This document shows positions 7,208 to 15,893 of a stretch of 64,000 nt of DNA, piece after piece. The notes below the pieces were generated by a model. It made no database searches. It saw only the letters and a program-made list of their open reading frames with translations, and was not told the DNA's origin. This DNA comes from JAALLB01 sp017643495 (GTDB lineage: Bacteria; Pseudomonadota; Alphaproteobacteria; Rhizobiales; Rhizobiaceae). Made by a program: the position numbers and the translations under genes. The stretch's first letter is position 1. Each line of letters opens with the position of its first letter. The DNA lies in contig OZ244147.1 of NCBI GenBank assembly GCA_965216105.1, positions 992,001 through 1,056,000 of the forward strand, read 5' to 3'.

Positions 7208-8809
7208 TCAGGCAGGATTGAGCCAGGGAGAATCTTCCCTTACCACAATCAGGGTGGGCCGGTCAGCCTTGAATGCGTTGCGGATTTCCCCGGCAAATGC
7301 TTCGGGTGAATCAGGTTGTACAGCATGGCAATGCATGGCCCGCGCAAGGGCAGGGTAATCGGGAGCAATCCCGTCCACAGCCACACGCGGCACGTTTGCC
7401 GAGCGCATGTCGTCGCGAATTTGCTTGTAACCGTCATTGTGCCACAAGATCAGCGGTATCGGCAGCTTCTGCTCTGCGGCAGTGACCAGTTCCTGAACGG
7501 TGAACATGGTTCCCCCATCACCGGCGATTGCCACAACGGGCAATTCCGGATTGGCGAATTTCGCACCAATGGCATTGGGGAAGGCAAAGCCCAGCGCACA
7601 ATAGCCGGCAGCATAGTGGAACCGGCGAGGCAGGTTCACCGGCAAAAGGAAAGACGCGGAATAGGTAATCTGTGTCGCATCGCTCATGATGAGGGCTTCA
7701 TCCGGTAGCGTGTCTCGCAGGCGTTCAAGCAGGACCGCGTGTTTCGGCTCCGATCCGCTCAGGCTGTGGCGGATTTCCTTGCGGATGTTTTCCACCTGCG
7801 CGACCTGTTTCCGGTGATCGGCATTCCCGTCACCCATTTCCCCAAGTATTGCATCAACTGCTGCGGATGCATCACAGACCATGCTGATTTCTACAGGGTA
7901 ATTGTTGGTTATCTGCGAGGGATCAATATCAATTCGTACAAGGCTTCCCGACAGGTCCAGGTTCTCCACATAGGAGTCTGTTTCCGACATTTCGGTACCG
8001 ATGGCGATTACAAGATCGGCGGAGGCGAGCAGATTTCGGCCTTCGGGCCGGCACAATGCACCGCCAAGGCTGAGGGGATGGTTTTCCGGAACGATGCCCT
8101 TGCCTGCATTCGATGACAGAACAATCGCGCCTGAACGCTCTGCCAGAGCAGTAACGTCTGCACCGGCTGCTCCGCCGCCAACCAGCAGGACCGGCATGGT
8201 GGCTGCCCTGACCCGTTTTGCAATTTCACCGGCCTTTGCGGTGTCATCGGGCCTGTTCCCGGAGGGCTTGCCGGGTGTCCAGTCGTCTTCGACAAAGGTT
8301 TCCAGAATGTCGGTCGGAATCGCAATATGGACGGGGCGCGGCCTGCCGGAAGAAAACGATTCAAATGCACGTGCCAGCAGCTCCGGAACTTCTTCAGCAT
8401 GGCTTGCACAAACGGAAAAGGCGGTGAGCGGACGGGTTACTGCATTGAGGTCCGTAACCTCATGCAATGCTCCGCGGCCCTTGCCGAGTGTATGGGAGGG
8501 CGCTTCCGCCGAGATCAGCAGCAGCGGCAGGGAGTCCGCCCATGCCTGGCCAAGCGCTGTTGCGGCATTGGTTACGCCGGGGCCGGATATGGTGAGACAG
8601 ACCCCTGGCTTGCCACTGCTTCTGGCATAGCCGTCAGCCATGAACCCGGCACCAAGCTCATTGCGGGCCTGGACATGGCGAATGGCGCTTCCTTCACCCA
8701 GTGCACGATAAAATTCCAGCGTGTGTACACCGGGAATTCCAAACACGGTATCGACACCGTATTTTTCCAGAAGCCGGATGGTTGCTTCGCCACAACTGAT
8801 TTTTGCCAT
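7208..8809 (-). CDS. Thiamine-pyrophosphate enzyme, 5-guanidino-2-oxopentanoate decarboxylase (AruI)/acetolactate synthase-like
   Basis: 533 residues with the three domains of TPP enzymes: an N-terminal Pyr domain with catalytic Glu51 (ARNELGAGFMADGYAR), a central domain, and a C-terminal PP domain with the GDGG...N TPP/Mg motif (AGDGGTMFTVQELV...WHNDGY). The N-terminal pattern (FGIPGVHTLEFYRAL, LGKGRGALHEV) is closer to AruI-type 2-ketoarginine decarboxylases than to biosynthetic IlvB, and no small IlvN subunit is adjacent. Reaction: non-oxidative decarboxylation of a 2-oxo acid (inference). AAAGGA lies before ATG 8809. It sits between the SulP gene (36 bp) and the EamA gene (40 bp) in an apparent operon. 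Confidence 0.82.
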   Translation of the reverse strand: MAKISCGEATIRLLEKYGVDTVFGIPGVHTLEFYRALGEGSAIRHVQARNELGAGFMADGYARSSGKPGVCLTISGPGVTNAATALGQAWADSLPLLLISAEAPSHTLGKGRGALHEVTDLNAVTRPLTAFSVCASHAEEVPELLARAFESFSSGRPRPVHIAIPTDILETFVEDDWTPGKPSGNRPDDTAKAGEIAKRVRAATMPVLLVGGGAAGADVTALAERSGAIVLSSNAGKGIVPENHPLSLGGALCRPEGRNLLASADLVIAIGTEMSETDSYVENLDLSGSLVRIDIDPSQITNNYPVEISMVCDASAAVDAILGEMGDGNADHRKQVAQVENIRKEIRHSLSGSEPKHAVLLERLRDTLPDEALIMSDATQITYSASFLLPVNLPRRFHYAAGYCALGFAFPNAIGAKFANPELPVVAIAGDGGTMFTVQELVTAAEQKLPIPLILWHNDGYKQIRDDMRSANVPRVAVDGIAPDYPALARAMHCHAVQPDSPEAFAGEIRNAFKADRPTLIVVREDSPWLNPA

Positions 8810-8845
8810 GCCGTTTCATCCTTTCTGAAAAGACGGTCGGTCCGG

Positions 8846-10495
8846 TCAGTGACCGCCGCTCAGGCGTCCGGTCTGGACGGAATAATCAACCACTACACCA
8901 TAATCGGGATCATCGTCGGAATCGATGATCAACTGTCCTGCCCGGTTCAGCAGGCGATGGCAGTCGCGGGACAGGTGGCGCAACTGGAGGGTTTTGCCCT
9001 TCGCCTCGTATTTCTGGGCCAAATCCTCGATTGCCTGCAGCGCAGACTGGTCCACCACGCGGCTGCTCATGAAGTCAACCACGACCGTATCCGGATCGGT
9101 CTTCGGGTCGAACAGTTCTGCAAAGCCGCTGGCTGAGCCGAAAAAGAGTGGTCCCTGTATCTGGTAAACCTTTGCCCCTTCCGGAGAGGTGTACACCTTG
9201 GCGTAAATCCTGCTTGCATTGTTCCAGGCATAGGCAAGCGCAGAAACGATCACGCCGACAATGACAGCAATGGCGAGGTCGGTCATGACCGTGACGACTG
9301 TCACCAGCAGGATGACAAAGGCATCGGTGAGCGGGATACGGCGAAGAATAACCAGGCTTTGCCAGGCAAATGTGCCAATAACCACCATGAACATCACACC
9401 GACCAGGGCAGCCAGCGGTATCTGTTCGATCAGCCCGGATGCGAAAAGGATGAAGGCAAGCAGAAAGAGTGCGGCCGATATTCCGGACAGGCGTGTGCGG
9501 CCTCCGGACTTCACATTGATCATTGACTGGCCGATCATTGCACAACCACCCATGCCGCCGAAAAATCCCGTCACTGTATTGGCAACGCCCTGCGCCACAC
9601 ATTCTTTCGATGCGCCGCCACGTTGCTCGGTTATCTCACCGACCAGGTTCAGGGTGAGCAGGCTTTCAATAAGGCCGATTGCTGCCAGGATCAGTGCGTA
9701 GGGCAGGATGATCCGTAATGTTTCCAGATCAAGCGGAACTGTGGGAATTGCAAATTCCGGCAGACTTCCCTCAATCGATGCAAGGTCGCCGACGCGGGGA
9801 ACATCAATGCCGAACAGGATTACTATGGCAGCAACAATCCCGATGGCTGCGAGTGGGGCAGGTATGGCAGTGGTGATTTTAGGCATTGCCCAGATGATCG
9901 CCATGGTTACGGCAACGAGCGCCAGCATCATGTACAGCGTTGTGCCACTCATCCAGACTTTTGCGCCTTCCGCCCCTTCAACCTGAAACTGTGACAGCTG
10001 GGCAGCAAAAATCACGATTGCCAATCCGTTTACAAACCCGAGCATGACGGGATGAGGGACCAGGCGGATCAGCTTGCCCAACCGGAACATGCCGAACAGG
10101 ATTTGCAAAATGCCCATCAGCACAACGGTGGCAAACAGATACTGGACACCGTGTTCGGCGACCAGTGCAACCATCACAACCGCGAGCGCGCCGGTCGCGC
10201 CGGAAATCATGCCGGGCCTGCCGCCAAAGGCTGCCGTGATCAGGCCGACGATGAAGGCGGCATAAAGACCAACGAGCGGATGCACACCGGCAACAAAGGC
10301 AAAAGCCACGGCTTCGGGTACCAGTGCCAGTGCCACGGTGAGACCGGACAGGAGTTCTGTCTTGATACGGGTGGGTGTGAAAGCGATATCGCTGAACCGG
10401 CGCATATCTGGCCGGGTGAAGCGTTCGGCGAACGCTGCAAGAGTAGGTTTTACCACGGATTTTCTTTCGGTCTGAAACGGGAGATTTGCAGCCAT
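8846..10495 (-). CDS. SulP-family anion permease with STAS domain
   Basis: 549 residues. The transmembrane domain (about 45-430) carries SulP signatures (LVPEAVAFAFVAGVHPLVGLYAAF, ISGATGALAVV, GFFGGMGGCAMIGQSMINVKSGGRTRLSG). A C-terminal STAS domain (about 440-535) contains VVVDFMSSRVVDQSALQAIEDL. Members move sulfate, bicarbonate or dicarboxylates, and sequence alone does not decide. The start is uncertain: ATG 10495 has a weak ribosome binding site and a GTG pair about 14 codons in is possible. It is first in a minus-strand set with the TPP enzyme and EamA transporter. Inner membrane. Confidence 0.9.
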   Translation of the reverse strand: MAANLPFQTERKSVVKPTLAAFAERFTRPDMRRFSDIAFTPTRIKTELLSGLTVALALVPEAVAFAFVAGVHPLVGLYAAFIVGLITAAFGGRPGMISGATGALAVVMVALVAEHGVQYLFATVVLMGILQILFGMFRLGKLIRLVPHPVMLGFVNGLAIVIFAAQLSQFQVEGAEGAKVWMSGTTLYMMLALVAVTMAIIWAMPKITTAIPAPLAAIGIVAAIVILFGIDVPRVGDLASIEGSLPEFAIPTVPLDLETLRIILPYALILAAIGLIESLLTLNLVGEITEQRGGASKECVAQGVANTVTGFFGGMGGCAMIGQSMINVKSGGRTRLSGISAALFLLAFILFASGLIEQIPLAALVGVMFMVVIGTFAWQSLVILRRIPLTDAFVILLVTVVTVMTDLAIAVIVGVIVSALAYAWNNASRIYAKVYTSPEGAKVYQIQGPLFFGSASGFAELFDPKTDPDTVVVDFMSSRVVDQSALQAIEDLAQKYEAKGKTLQLRHLSRDCHRLLNRAGQLIIDSDDDPDYGVVVDYSVQTGRLSGGH

Positions 10496-10654
10496 TCCGG
10501 TTTCGCCTGCTCACAGGGAATGGCGCATGCCGGAACGTCGAATATGTGCGGGAATGCAAACCAGAATTTGCCGACAGTTTCAACCTTTGGTCAGTGAAAT
10601 GACCGAAGGTTCTCCCGATTTACAGACAATCCTGCCCGTTTCAGGCGCGGACAA

Positions 10655-11809
10655 TTACCCGGCCGGCCTGCTGATACGGTAAATCGCGCCATCACTTTCG
10701 TCTGTCAGGAACCACAAGGCTCCGTCAGGAAAGGAACGGACTTCACGGATACGGCCATATTCTTCTGCAAAGAGTTGCTCTTCCTCAACCACCTTGTCGC
10801 CATCCAAAACAAGACGGGAAAGAAGCTGGTATTTGAGTGCGCCTGCAAACAGGTTTCCTTTCCATTCCGGAATTGCATCCCCGGTATAAAAATCCAGTCC
10901 TGACGGAGCGATGGAAGGGTCCCAGTAATAGAGCGGCTGTTCAAGGCCGGGGGCGCTGGTGCCGACCCCAATCTTTCCGCCTGAATAATGCCTTCCGTAA
11001 GAGATTTCGGGCCATCCATAATTCTTTCCGGCTTCGGGCTTGTTGATTTCATCGCCCCCGCGTGCGCCATGGGAAAGGGTCCACAATTCGCCGGTATCCG
11101 GATGCAAGGCTGCGCCCTGTGCATTGCGATGACCGATGGACCAGATTTCCGGGCGGGCTTTGGAGCGATCGGCAAACGGATTATCAGCGGGGATCGAGCC
11201 GTCCGGGGCTATGCGCAGTACCGACCCGGCAGGGTCCATCGGGTCCTGCGCACGTGGCCTGTCTCCGCGGTCTCCAATCGTGAAAAACAGGTTGCCCCCG
11301 GGATCAATGACGATGCGTGAGCCGAAATGCCTGCCGCTATAGGTTTTGGGGCTCATCGAGTAAAGCGTTTTCACATCTTCCAGACGGGGGGCGTCCTGCC
11401 GGACAAGTCTTGCCGATGCGATTGCCGTTCCTGCACCTTCCGGTGACGGGTCGGAAAACGTGAAATAAATTGTGTTGTTCCGGCTGAACTGCGGATCAAG
11501 GGCAACATCAAGCAGGCCACCCTGACCTTGGGCATAAACTTCAGGCACATTGGCAACGGTTTGTCGGGTGTCTGGGTTTTGCGGATCGATGACAAGCATT
11601 TCACCATCACGAAGCGTTACGAGAAGGTGCCCGTCGGGAAGCATCTCCATGCCCCAGGGATAGGCAAGTCCGTCAACCATCTGCGTAACTTCAACAGGCC
11701 CGGCAGATGTTTCGTGTGTGCGGGCGGACTGGTCTGCATCCGCATTCGAGCAGGCGACAAGCAGTCCCGAAACCGCCATTATCAGGGAAAAAACAGTAAT
11801 CTTGCGCAT
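10655..11809 (-). CDS. PQQ-dependent aldose sugar dehydrogenase-like lipoprotein
   Basis: 384 residues. A lipoprotein signal (MRKITVFSLIMAVSGLLVAC, lipobox LVAC with Cys20) predicts a lipid-anchored periplasmic protein. The rest is a six-bladed beta-propeller of the soluble glucose dehydrogenase/YliI type: LAYPWGMEMLPDGHLLVTLRDGEM at the start, GDRGDRPRAQDPMDPAGSVLRI, IGHRNAQGAALHPDTGELW and ENxGxDEIN-like GARGGDEINKPEAGKNYGWP. The expected reaction is PQQ-linked oxidation of aldoses. No pqq biosynthesis genes are in the window. Divergent from the PH-domain gene with 57 bp between starts. Confidence 0.88.
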   Translation of the reverse strand: MRKITVFSLIMAVSGLLVACSNADADQSARTHETSAGPVEVTQMVDGLAYPWGMEMLPDGHLLVTLRDGEMLVIDPQNPDTRQTVANVPEVYAQGQGGLLDVALDPQFSRNNTIYFTFSDPSPEGAGTAIASARLVRQDAPRLEDVKTLYSMSPKTYSGRHFGSRIVIDPGGNLFFTIGDRGDRPRAQDPMDPAGSVLRIAPDGSIPADNPFADRSKARPEIWSIGHRNAQGAALHPDTGELWTLSHGARGGDEINKPEAGKNYGWPEISYGRHYSGGKIGVGTSAPGLEQPLYYWDPSIAPSGLDFYTGDAIPEWKGNLFAGALKYQLLSRLVLDGDKVVEEEQLFAEEYGRIREVRSFPDGALWFLTDESDGAIYRISRPAG

Positions 11810-11866
11810 TGGTGCCTCCGCATCGTACCTTCATCTCCGGAATTACTTTGTTATTTAGAGCGTATT

Positions 11867-12412
11867 ATGACGGAAGCGAACATTCCGGGCAGCGACACTG
11901 TTGAACGGATAGAGGATGGCGAGACGGACATCATGGAACGCCGTGATGCGCGGGCCGTTGGCGTGCCGCTGTTTACGGCAGACTGGCACATTTTCATTCC
12001 GACCTTCGTAATCCTTGTGGTCTATTCGCTTGCATGGCTGTATCTTGCGGTTACCGGCCAGTCTGACGGGGCACTGGCAAGACTGTTCATTGTGGTGGTG
12101 GCAATGGGTGTTCCGTTGCTCGCGGTCCACGCCTTTCTGCGGCACCAGACCATCAGGTTGCAGATCAATGATGACCACCTGCTCTGCAATTCCGGTTGGC
12201 CCAATGACCGGGCAACAAAAGTGCCTTTCGACCAGATCGAGGACCTGGAAATCAAGCGCGGACTGTATGGGCTGTTCTTTCAGGAAGGAACGATCATCAT
12301 TCACCTGAAGACCCACAACCGGATTGCGATTGCCGACCTTCGGGAACCGGGCAAGGTCAAGGCGCATGTTGAAAAGGCAATGGGTGAAGCGGACAAGCGC
12401 ATTGGCGCCTGA
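11867..12412 (+). CDS. PH-domain membrane protein of unknown function
   Basis: 181 residues from ATG 11867; the longer upstream frame overlaps the dehydrogenase gene and is rejected. A cytoplasmic N-terminus is followed by two hydrophobic segments (about 45-65 and 74-92), then a bacterial pleckstrin-homology-type domain (TIRLQINDDHLLCNSG...VPFDQIEDLEIKRGLYG...GTIIIHLKTHNRIAIADLREPGKV). The layout matches small YdbT/DUF304-like proteins, whose function is unknown. The ribosome binding site is weak. Confidence 0.8.
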   Translation: MTEANIPGSDTVERIEDGETDIMERRDARAVGVPLFTADWHIFIPTFVILVVYSLAWLYLAVTGQSDGALARLFIVVVAMGVPLLAVHAFLRHQTIRLQINDDHLLCNSGWPNDRATKVPFDQIEDLEIKRGLYGLFFQEGTIIIHLKTHNRIAIADLREPGKVKAHVEKAMGEADKRIGA

Positions 12413-12503
12413 CAAAGACCGACCGTATGCATCTGTTTCCCGAACCGGGGCAGGGGCAACGGGGACCGGTTGCCTCAACGCAAATACATGATCCCCGTTG
12501 CTG

Positions 12504-12521
12504 ACCGGCAGGGCCGGTTTT
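12504..12521 (+). terminator. Possible weak terminator hairpin
   Basis: 6-bp GC-rich stem (12504-12509 with 12513-12518), 3-base loop and TTTC trailer, about 90 bases after the PH-domain gene. The short T run and the distance make it a modest call. Confidence 0.4.
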
Positions 12522-12727
12522 CAGAACAGTGTTTGAATTGCGGGAAGTTGTGCGGCGTGTGCGGGTGTGATTGTGCTGAACGTGGCCAGTGTTGCTGACA
12601 GGAAGGCAATGAGTGCAACAACACAGATGACGGTAAGCATCTGGCGACGGCGTGCAGCAGCCCGCCACGAGCGGTGTCCGGCAATCCATACATTCCGGCC
12701 GGTCTGGTCGTTCTCTCTTTGTTGCAT
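12521..12727 (-). CDS. Small single-span membrane protein (hypothetical)
   Basis: 68 residues from ATG 12727. A polar, basic N-terminus (QQRENDQTGRNVWIAGHRSWRAAARRRQ) precedes one strong transmembrane helix (MLTVICVVALIAFLSATLATFSTI) with positive-inside topology, and ends PAHAAQLPAIQTLF. The upstream AGGGG lies only 3 bases from the ATG, so translation is not assured. Support comes from composition alone; it could be a chance frame. No family recognised. Confidence 0.4.
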   Translation of the reverse strand: MQQRENDQTGRNVWIAGHRSWRAAARRRQMLTVICVVALIAFLSATLATFSTITPAHAAQLPAIQTLF

Positions 12728-12987
12728 TGCCCCTGAACCCGGATCACGAATCACTTCTGGTTTGATACTGCCCCGGTAATTTGGTGAGGATTGGTGCAGA
12801 AGATGGCGCCGAAGGGGCAAATGTGACAGAAATGTGGTTGATGGCGGGGCAGGGCAGTCCTTTTCGCAAAAACCGTGTCTGGTTTCGGATTGCGGGGTTG
12901 TCTGCTACCACCATCGACACAATTATGCATCACAAGGAAGCTAGCCTGACCCAACCGGATCCGAAAATGCCAAAACACGCGGGGAAC

Positions 12988-14442
12988 ATGCCCGGCTCAC
13001 AACACGTTTCACGAAGCAAACCCCGTTGCCGGGACAACAGCATGCTCTGTGTGCGGGCGCTGGCAATTGTCCTGTTTTCGGTTTTCCTGTTGCTGCCAGT
13101 GACAAGGTCACATGCAAATGATCTGACAAACGATCTGGCGCCACCACCGGTTCGCCCGCATCTTCTGCTGGATGCCGACAGTGGCGAGATACTTTCCTCC
13201 GAGGCACCTTTTCTGCGATGGGCACCGGCTTCACTGACAAAGATGATGACGGCTTACGTGGTCTTTCGGCAACTGGAACTCGGCCATCTTGCCATGAACT
13301 CGCCGGTTCGTGTTTCCGAAGCGGCACTCAGCCAGCCGCCCTCCAAAATGGGCCTTCCCATCGGTACCATCCTGACCATTGAAAATGCGTTGAACATCAT
13401 CATGGTCAAATCGGCCAACGACATTGCCGTGGCGCTTGCCGAATCTGTTGCCGGCAGTGAAGAGGCTTTTGTTGCACTGATGAACTCACACGCAAGGCGA
13501 CTCGGCATGGCTGACAGCCATTTCACCAACCCGCACGGACTTCATGACCGGGAACAGTATACTTCGGCCCGGGACATGGCTGTCCTGACGATGACCATTA
13601 GCCGGGAATTCCGCAAGCATGACCGCTTTTTCAACATTCCGGGCATTCGCGTCGGCAAGCGCCGGCTGCGCAACCACAATGCACTGGTTGAACGGTTTCC
13701 CGGGACCAACGGAATGAAGACAGGATATGTTTGTGCGTCCGGTTTCAACGTGGTTGTGCGGACAAGGCGGAAGGGCCGGGAACTGATTGCCGTGGTGTTT
13801 GGCGGGGATTCCGGACTGGAGCGCAATGTGAAGGCTGCGCAACTGTTGCAGGAAGGCTTTGACGGTTCAACCGCGAAAACCGGCCTTCGCTTGTCGAGCT
13901 ATGCACGTCCCTTCAACACGCCGATCATTCCGCAGGATATCACCAACCGCATCTGCCCGGGCAAATATGCAGCGCTGGTCGTGCCCGACCCAAGGCCCGA
14001 TGATGCTCCCAAGGCCTCCGAATTTGACCCGATTGATACGCAATTGCCTGTCGAGGATGATGACGAAAACGCTTCGAACAGCAAGTCAGCCAAGGAGAAA
14101 GATGCTGTTGCAACTGTAACGCCGGTCAAACGCCCGGCCATAGTTGTATCGCCAAACAACCCCGTAATCGCCAATCTGGGGGCTGACCGTCTCGACAAGG
14201 TTCCCGCGGCCGAAAGCACTGCTGTGGCAATTCCGGAAGACAGCCCGCCCACTGCACGGGAACTGGAAGCGGTTTACCTGTCCCCCCGCAAAAGGCCGCG
14301 TGATGATGTGGAGGTGACACTGGGTGGCGCTACCGGTCCCAATCCGAACGGCATCAAACATACCGATGGTGGTGTGTATGTCGCTCCCACACCGGTACCG
14401 GTAAAGAAACCATCGCTTGATTTGGCGGACGCAGGGGAATAG
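12988..14442 (+). CDS. Serine-type D-alanyl-D-alanine carboxypeptidase (PBP5/DacF type) with long C-terminal tail
   Basis: 484 residues if started at ATG 12988 (GGGGA upstream); other in-frame starts lie at 12967 and 13042. A signal peptide (ALAIVLFSVFLLLPVTRSHA) precedes the peptidase S11 domain with all three motifs: SLTK (Ser82, Lys85), SAN (142-144) and KTG (244-246). It trims the terminal D-Ala of peptidoglycan stem peptides in the periplasm. After the catalytic domain, roughly residues 330-484 are a low-complexity Pro/Asp/Ala/Lys-rich extension in place of the usual PBP5 C-terminal beta-domain and amphipathic anchor. Probably monocistronic, upstream of the aminotransferase. Confidence 0.9.
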   Translation: MPGSQHVSRSKPRCRDNSMLCVRALAIVLFSVFLLLPVTRSHANDLTNDLAPPPVRPHLLLDADSGEILSSEAPFLRWAPASLTKMMTAYVVFRQLELGHLAMNSPVRVSEAALSQPPSKMGLPIGTILTIENALNIIMVKSANDIAVALAESVAGSEEAFVALMNSHARRLGMADSHFTNPHGLHDREQYTSARDMAVLTMTISREFRKHDRFFNIPGIRVGKRRLRNHNALVERFPGTNGMKTGYVCASGFNVVVRTRRKGRELIAVVFGGDSGLERNVKAAQLLQEGFDGSTAKTGLRLSSYARPFNTPIIPQDITNRICPGKYAALVVPDPRPDDAPKASEFDPIDTQLPVEDDDENASNSKSAKEKDAVATVTPVKRPAIVVSPNNPVIANLGADRLDKVPAAESTAVAIPEDSPPTARELEAVYLSPRKRPRDDVEVTLGGATGPNPNGIKHTDGGVYVAPTPVPVKKPSLDLADAGE

Positions 14443-14505
14443 AAAAAAACTGACCGGGACAGCCGTTGCCGGGCAATCAGCAACCACACTCTGCGGAGCA
14501 AAACC

Positions 14506-15711
14506 ATGGGCATCAAAGCCGACTCTCTTCTGCGCGTAAAGCCATCAGCCACCATCGCCGTTTCACAAAAGGCCCGTGAACTCAAGGCAGAGGGTCGCGA
14601 CGTGATCGGGCTTGGTGCCGGTGAGCCGGATTTCGATACGCCGGACAACATCAAGCAAGCGGCAATTGATGCGATACAGCGTGGTGAAACGAAGTACACG
14701 CCTGTGCCGGGCATTCCAGAATTGCGCCACGCCATTTCCGAGAAGTTCAAGCGCGAGAACAATCTTGAATACGAAGTTGATCAGGTCATGGTGTCAACCG
14801 GCGGCAAGCAGGTGCTGTATAATGCATTTGCCGCCACCCTCAATCCGGGTGACGAGGTGCTCATCCCGACGCCTTACTGGGTGAGTTACCCGGACATGGT
14901 TCTGCTGAATGACGGCGAGCCGAAATTCATCGACACCACGATTGAGGAAAACTTCAAGCTTACACCTGAAAAGCTTGAAGCAGCGATCACGCCGAAAACA
15001 AAGTGGCTCATTTTCAATTCGCCTTCAAACCCTTCCGGTGCTGCATACAGCAAGGACGAACTCAAGGCCCTGACCGATGTGCTGCTGCGCCATGAGCATG
15101 TCTGGGTATTGACCGACGACATGTATGAGCATCTTTGCTATGGCGATTTCGAATTTGTGACACCTGCCCAAATCGAGCCAAAACTCTATGAGCGGACACT
15201 GACCATGAACGGTGTATCGAAGGCCTATGCCATGACCGGCTGGCGGATAGGCTATTGTGGCGGGCCTGTTGAACTGATCAAGGCAATGAGCCTTGTGCAG
15301 GGCCAGTGCACATCCGGCGCTTGTTCTGTTGCACAATGGGCAGCTGTTGAAGCGCTCAACGGCACCCAGGATTTCATTCCGGAACGCCGCGAGGCCTTTG
15401 AATCCCGCCGTGACCTTGTTGTTTCAATGCTCAACCAGGCGGATGGTATCGAGTGTCCGAAGCCGGAAGGGGCGTTTTACGTGTATCCGTCCTGTGCGGC
15501 TCTCATCGGGAAGAAAACCGAATCGGGCAAGACCATTGAAACCGATGAGGATTTTGTTACCGAACTGCTTGAAGCAGAAGGGGTTGCAGTGGTGCATGGC
15601 TCGGCATTCGGCCTTGGTCCGAACTTCCGCATTTCCTATGCAACATCGACCGAGGCATTGACCGAAGCCTGCGAGCGTATCCAGCGTTTCTGCGCAAGTT
15701 TGCGCAGTTAA
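14506..15711 (+). CDS. aatA: Aspartate aminotransferase (class I, PLP-dependent)
   Basis: 401 residues. Features of the I-gamma aspartate/prephenate aminotransferases of alphaproteobacteria: ADSLLRVKPSATIAVSQKARELKAEGRDVIGLGAGEPDFDTP at the start, NSPSNPSGAAYS, PLP lysine Lys239 in NGVSKAYAMTGWRIGY, and GPNFRISYATS near the end with the substrate-binding Arg. It transfers the amino group between aspartate and 2-oxoglutarate in the cytoplasm and may also act on prephenate. It starts 64 bp after the carboxypeptidase gene and is followed by a hairpin. Confidence 0.95.
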   Translation: MGIKADSLLRVKPSATIAVSQKARELKAEGRDVIGLGAGEPDFDTPDNIKQAAIDAIQRGETKYTPVPGIPELRHAISEKFKRENNLEYEVDQVMVSTGGKQVLYNAFAATLNPGDEVLIPTPYWVSYPDMVLLNDGEPKFIDTTIEENFKLTPEKLEAAITPKTKWLIFNSPSNPSGAAYSKDELKALTDVLLRHEHVWVLTDDMYEHLCYGDFEFVTPAQIEPKLYERTLTMNGVSKAYAMTGWRIGYCGGPVELIKAMSLVQGQCTSGACSVAQWAAVEALNGTQDFIPERREAFESRRDLVVSMLNQADGIECPKPEGAFYVYPSCAALIGKKTESGKTIETDEDFVTELLEAEGVAVVHGSAFGLGPNFRISYATSTEALTEACERIQRFCASLRS

Positions 15712-15771
15712 CGGTGGTTCTGGCCGGGATGAGCAACGTGACATGCTCCTCCCGGTAATATGACATTTTTG

Positions 15772-15798
15772 CAACGGCACCCGCAAAAGGTGCCGTTG
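15772..15798 (+). terminator. Hairpin after the aspartate aminotransferase gene
   Basis: Perfect 10-bp stem (15772-15781 with 15789-15798) with a 7-base loop, 60 bases past the stop. The T tract is short (GTT), so termination may be partial. Confidence 0.6.
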
Positions 15799-15893
15799 TT
15801 AACCAAAGAAGCTGAAATTGCATGTCCCAAACGCTGGATATGCCGGTATTTTTCGGGCATATACGGGGCACAACTACCGGTTAGCACATTCAC

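Noticed and set aside
11528..11866. Long N-terminal extension of the PH-domain gene
   Set aside because: It lies antisense to the dehydrogenase gene; ATG 11867 gives the usual protein length.
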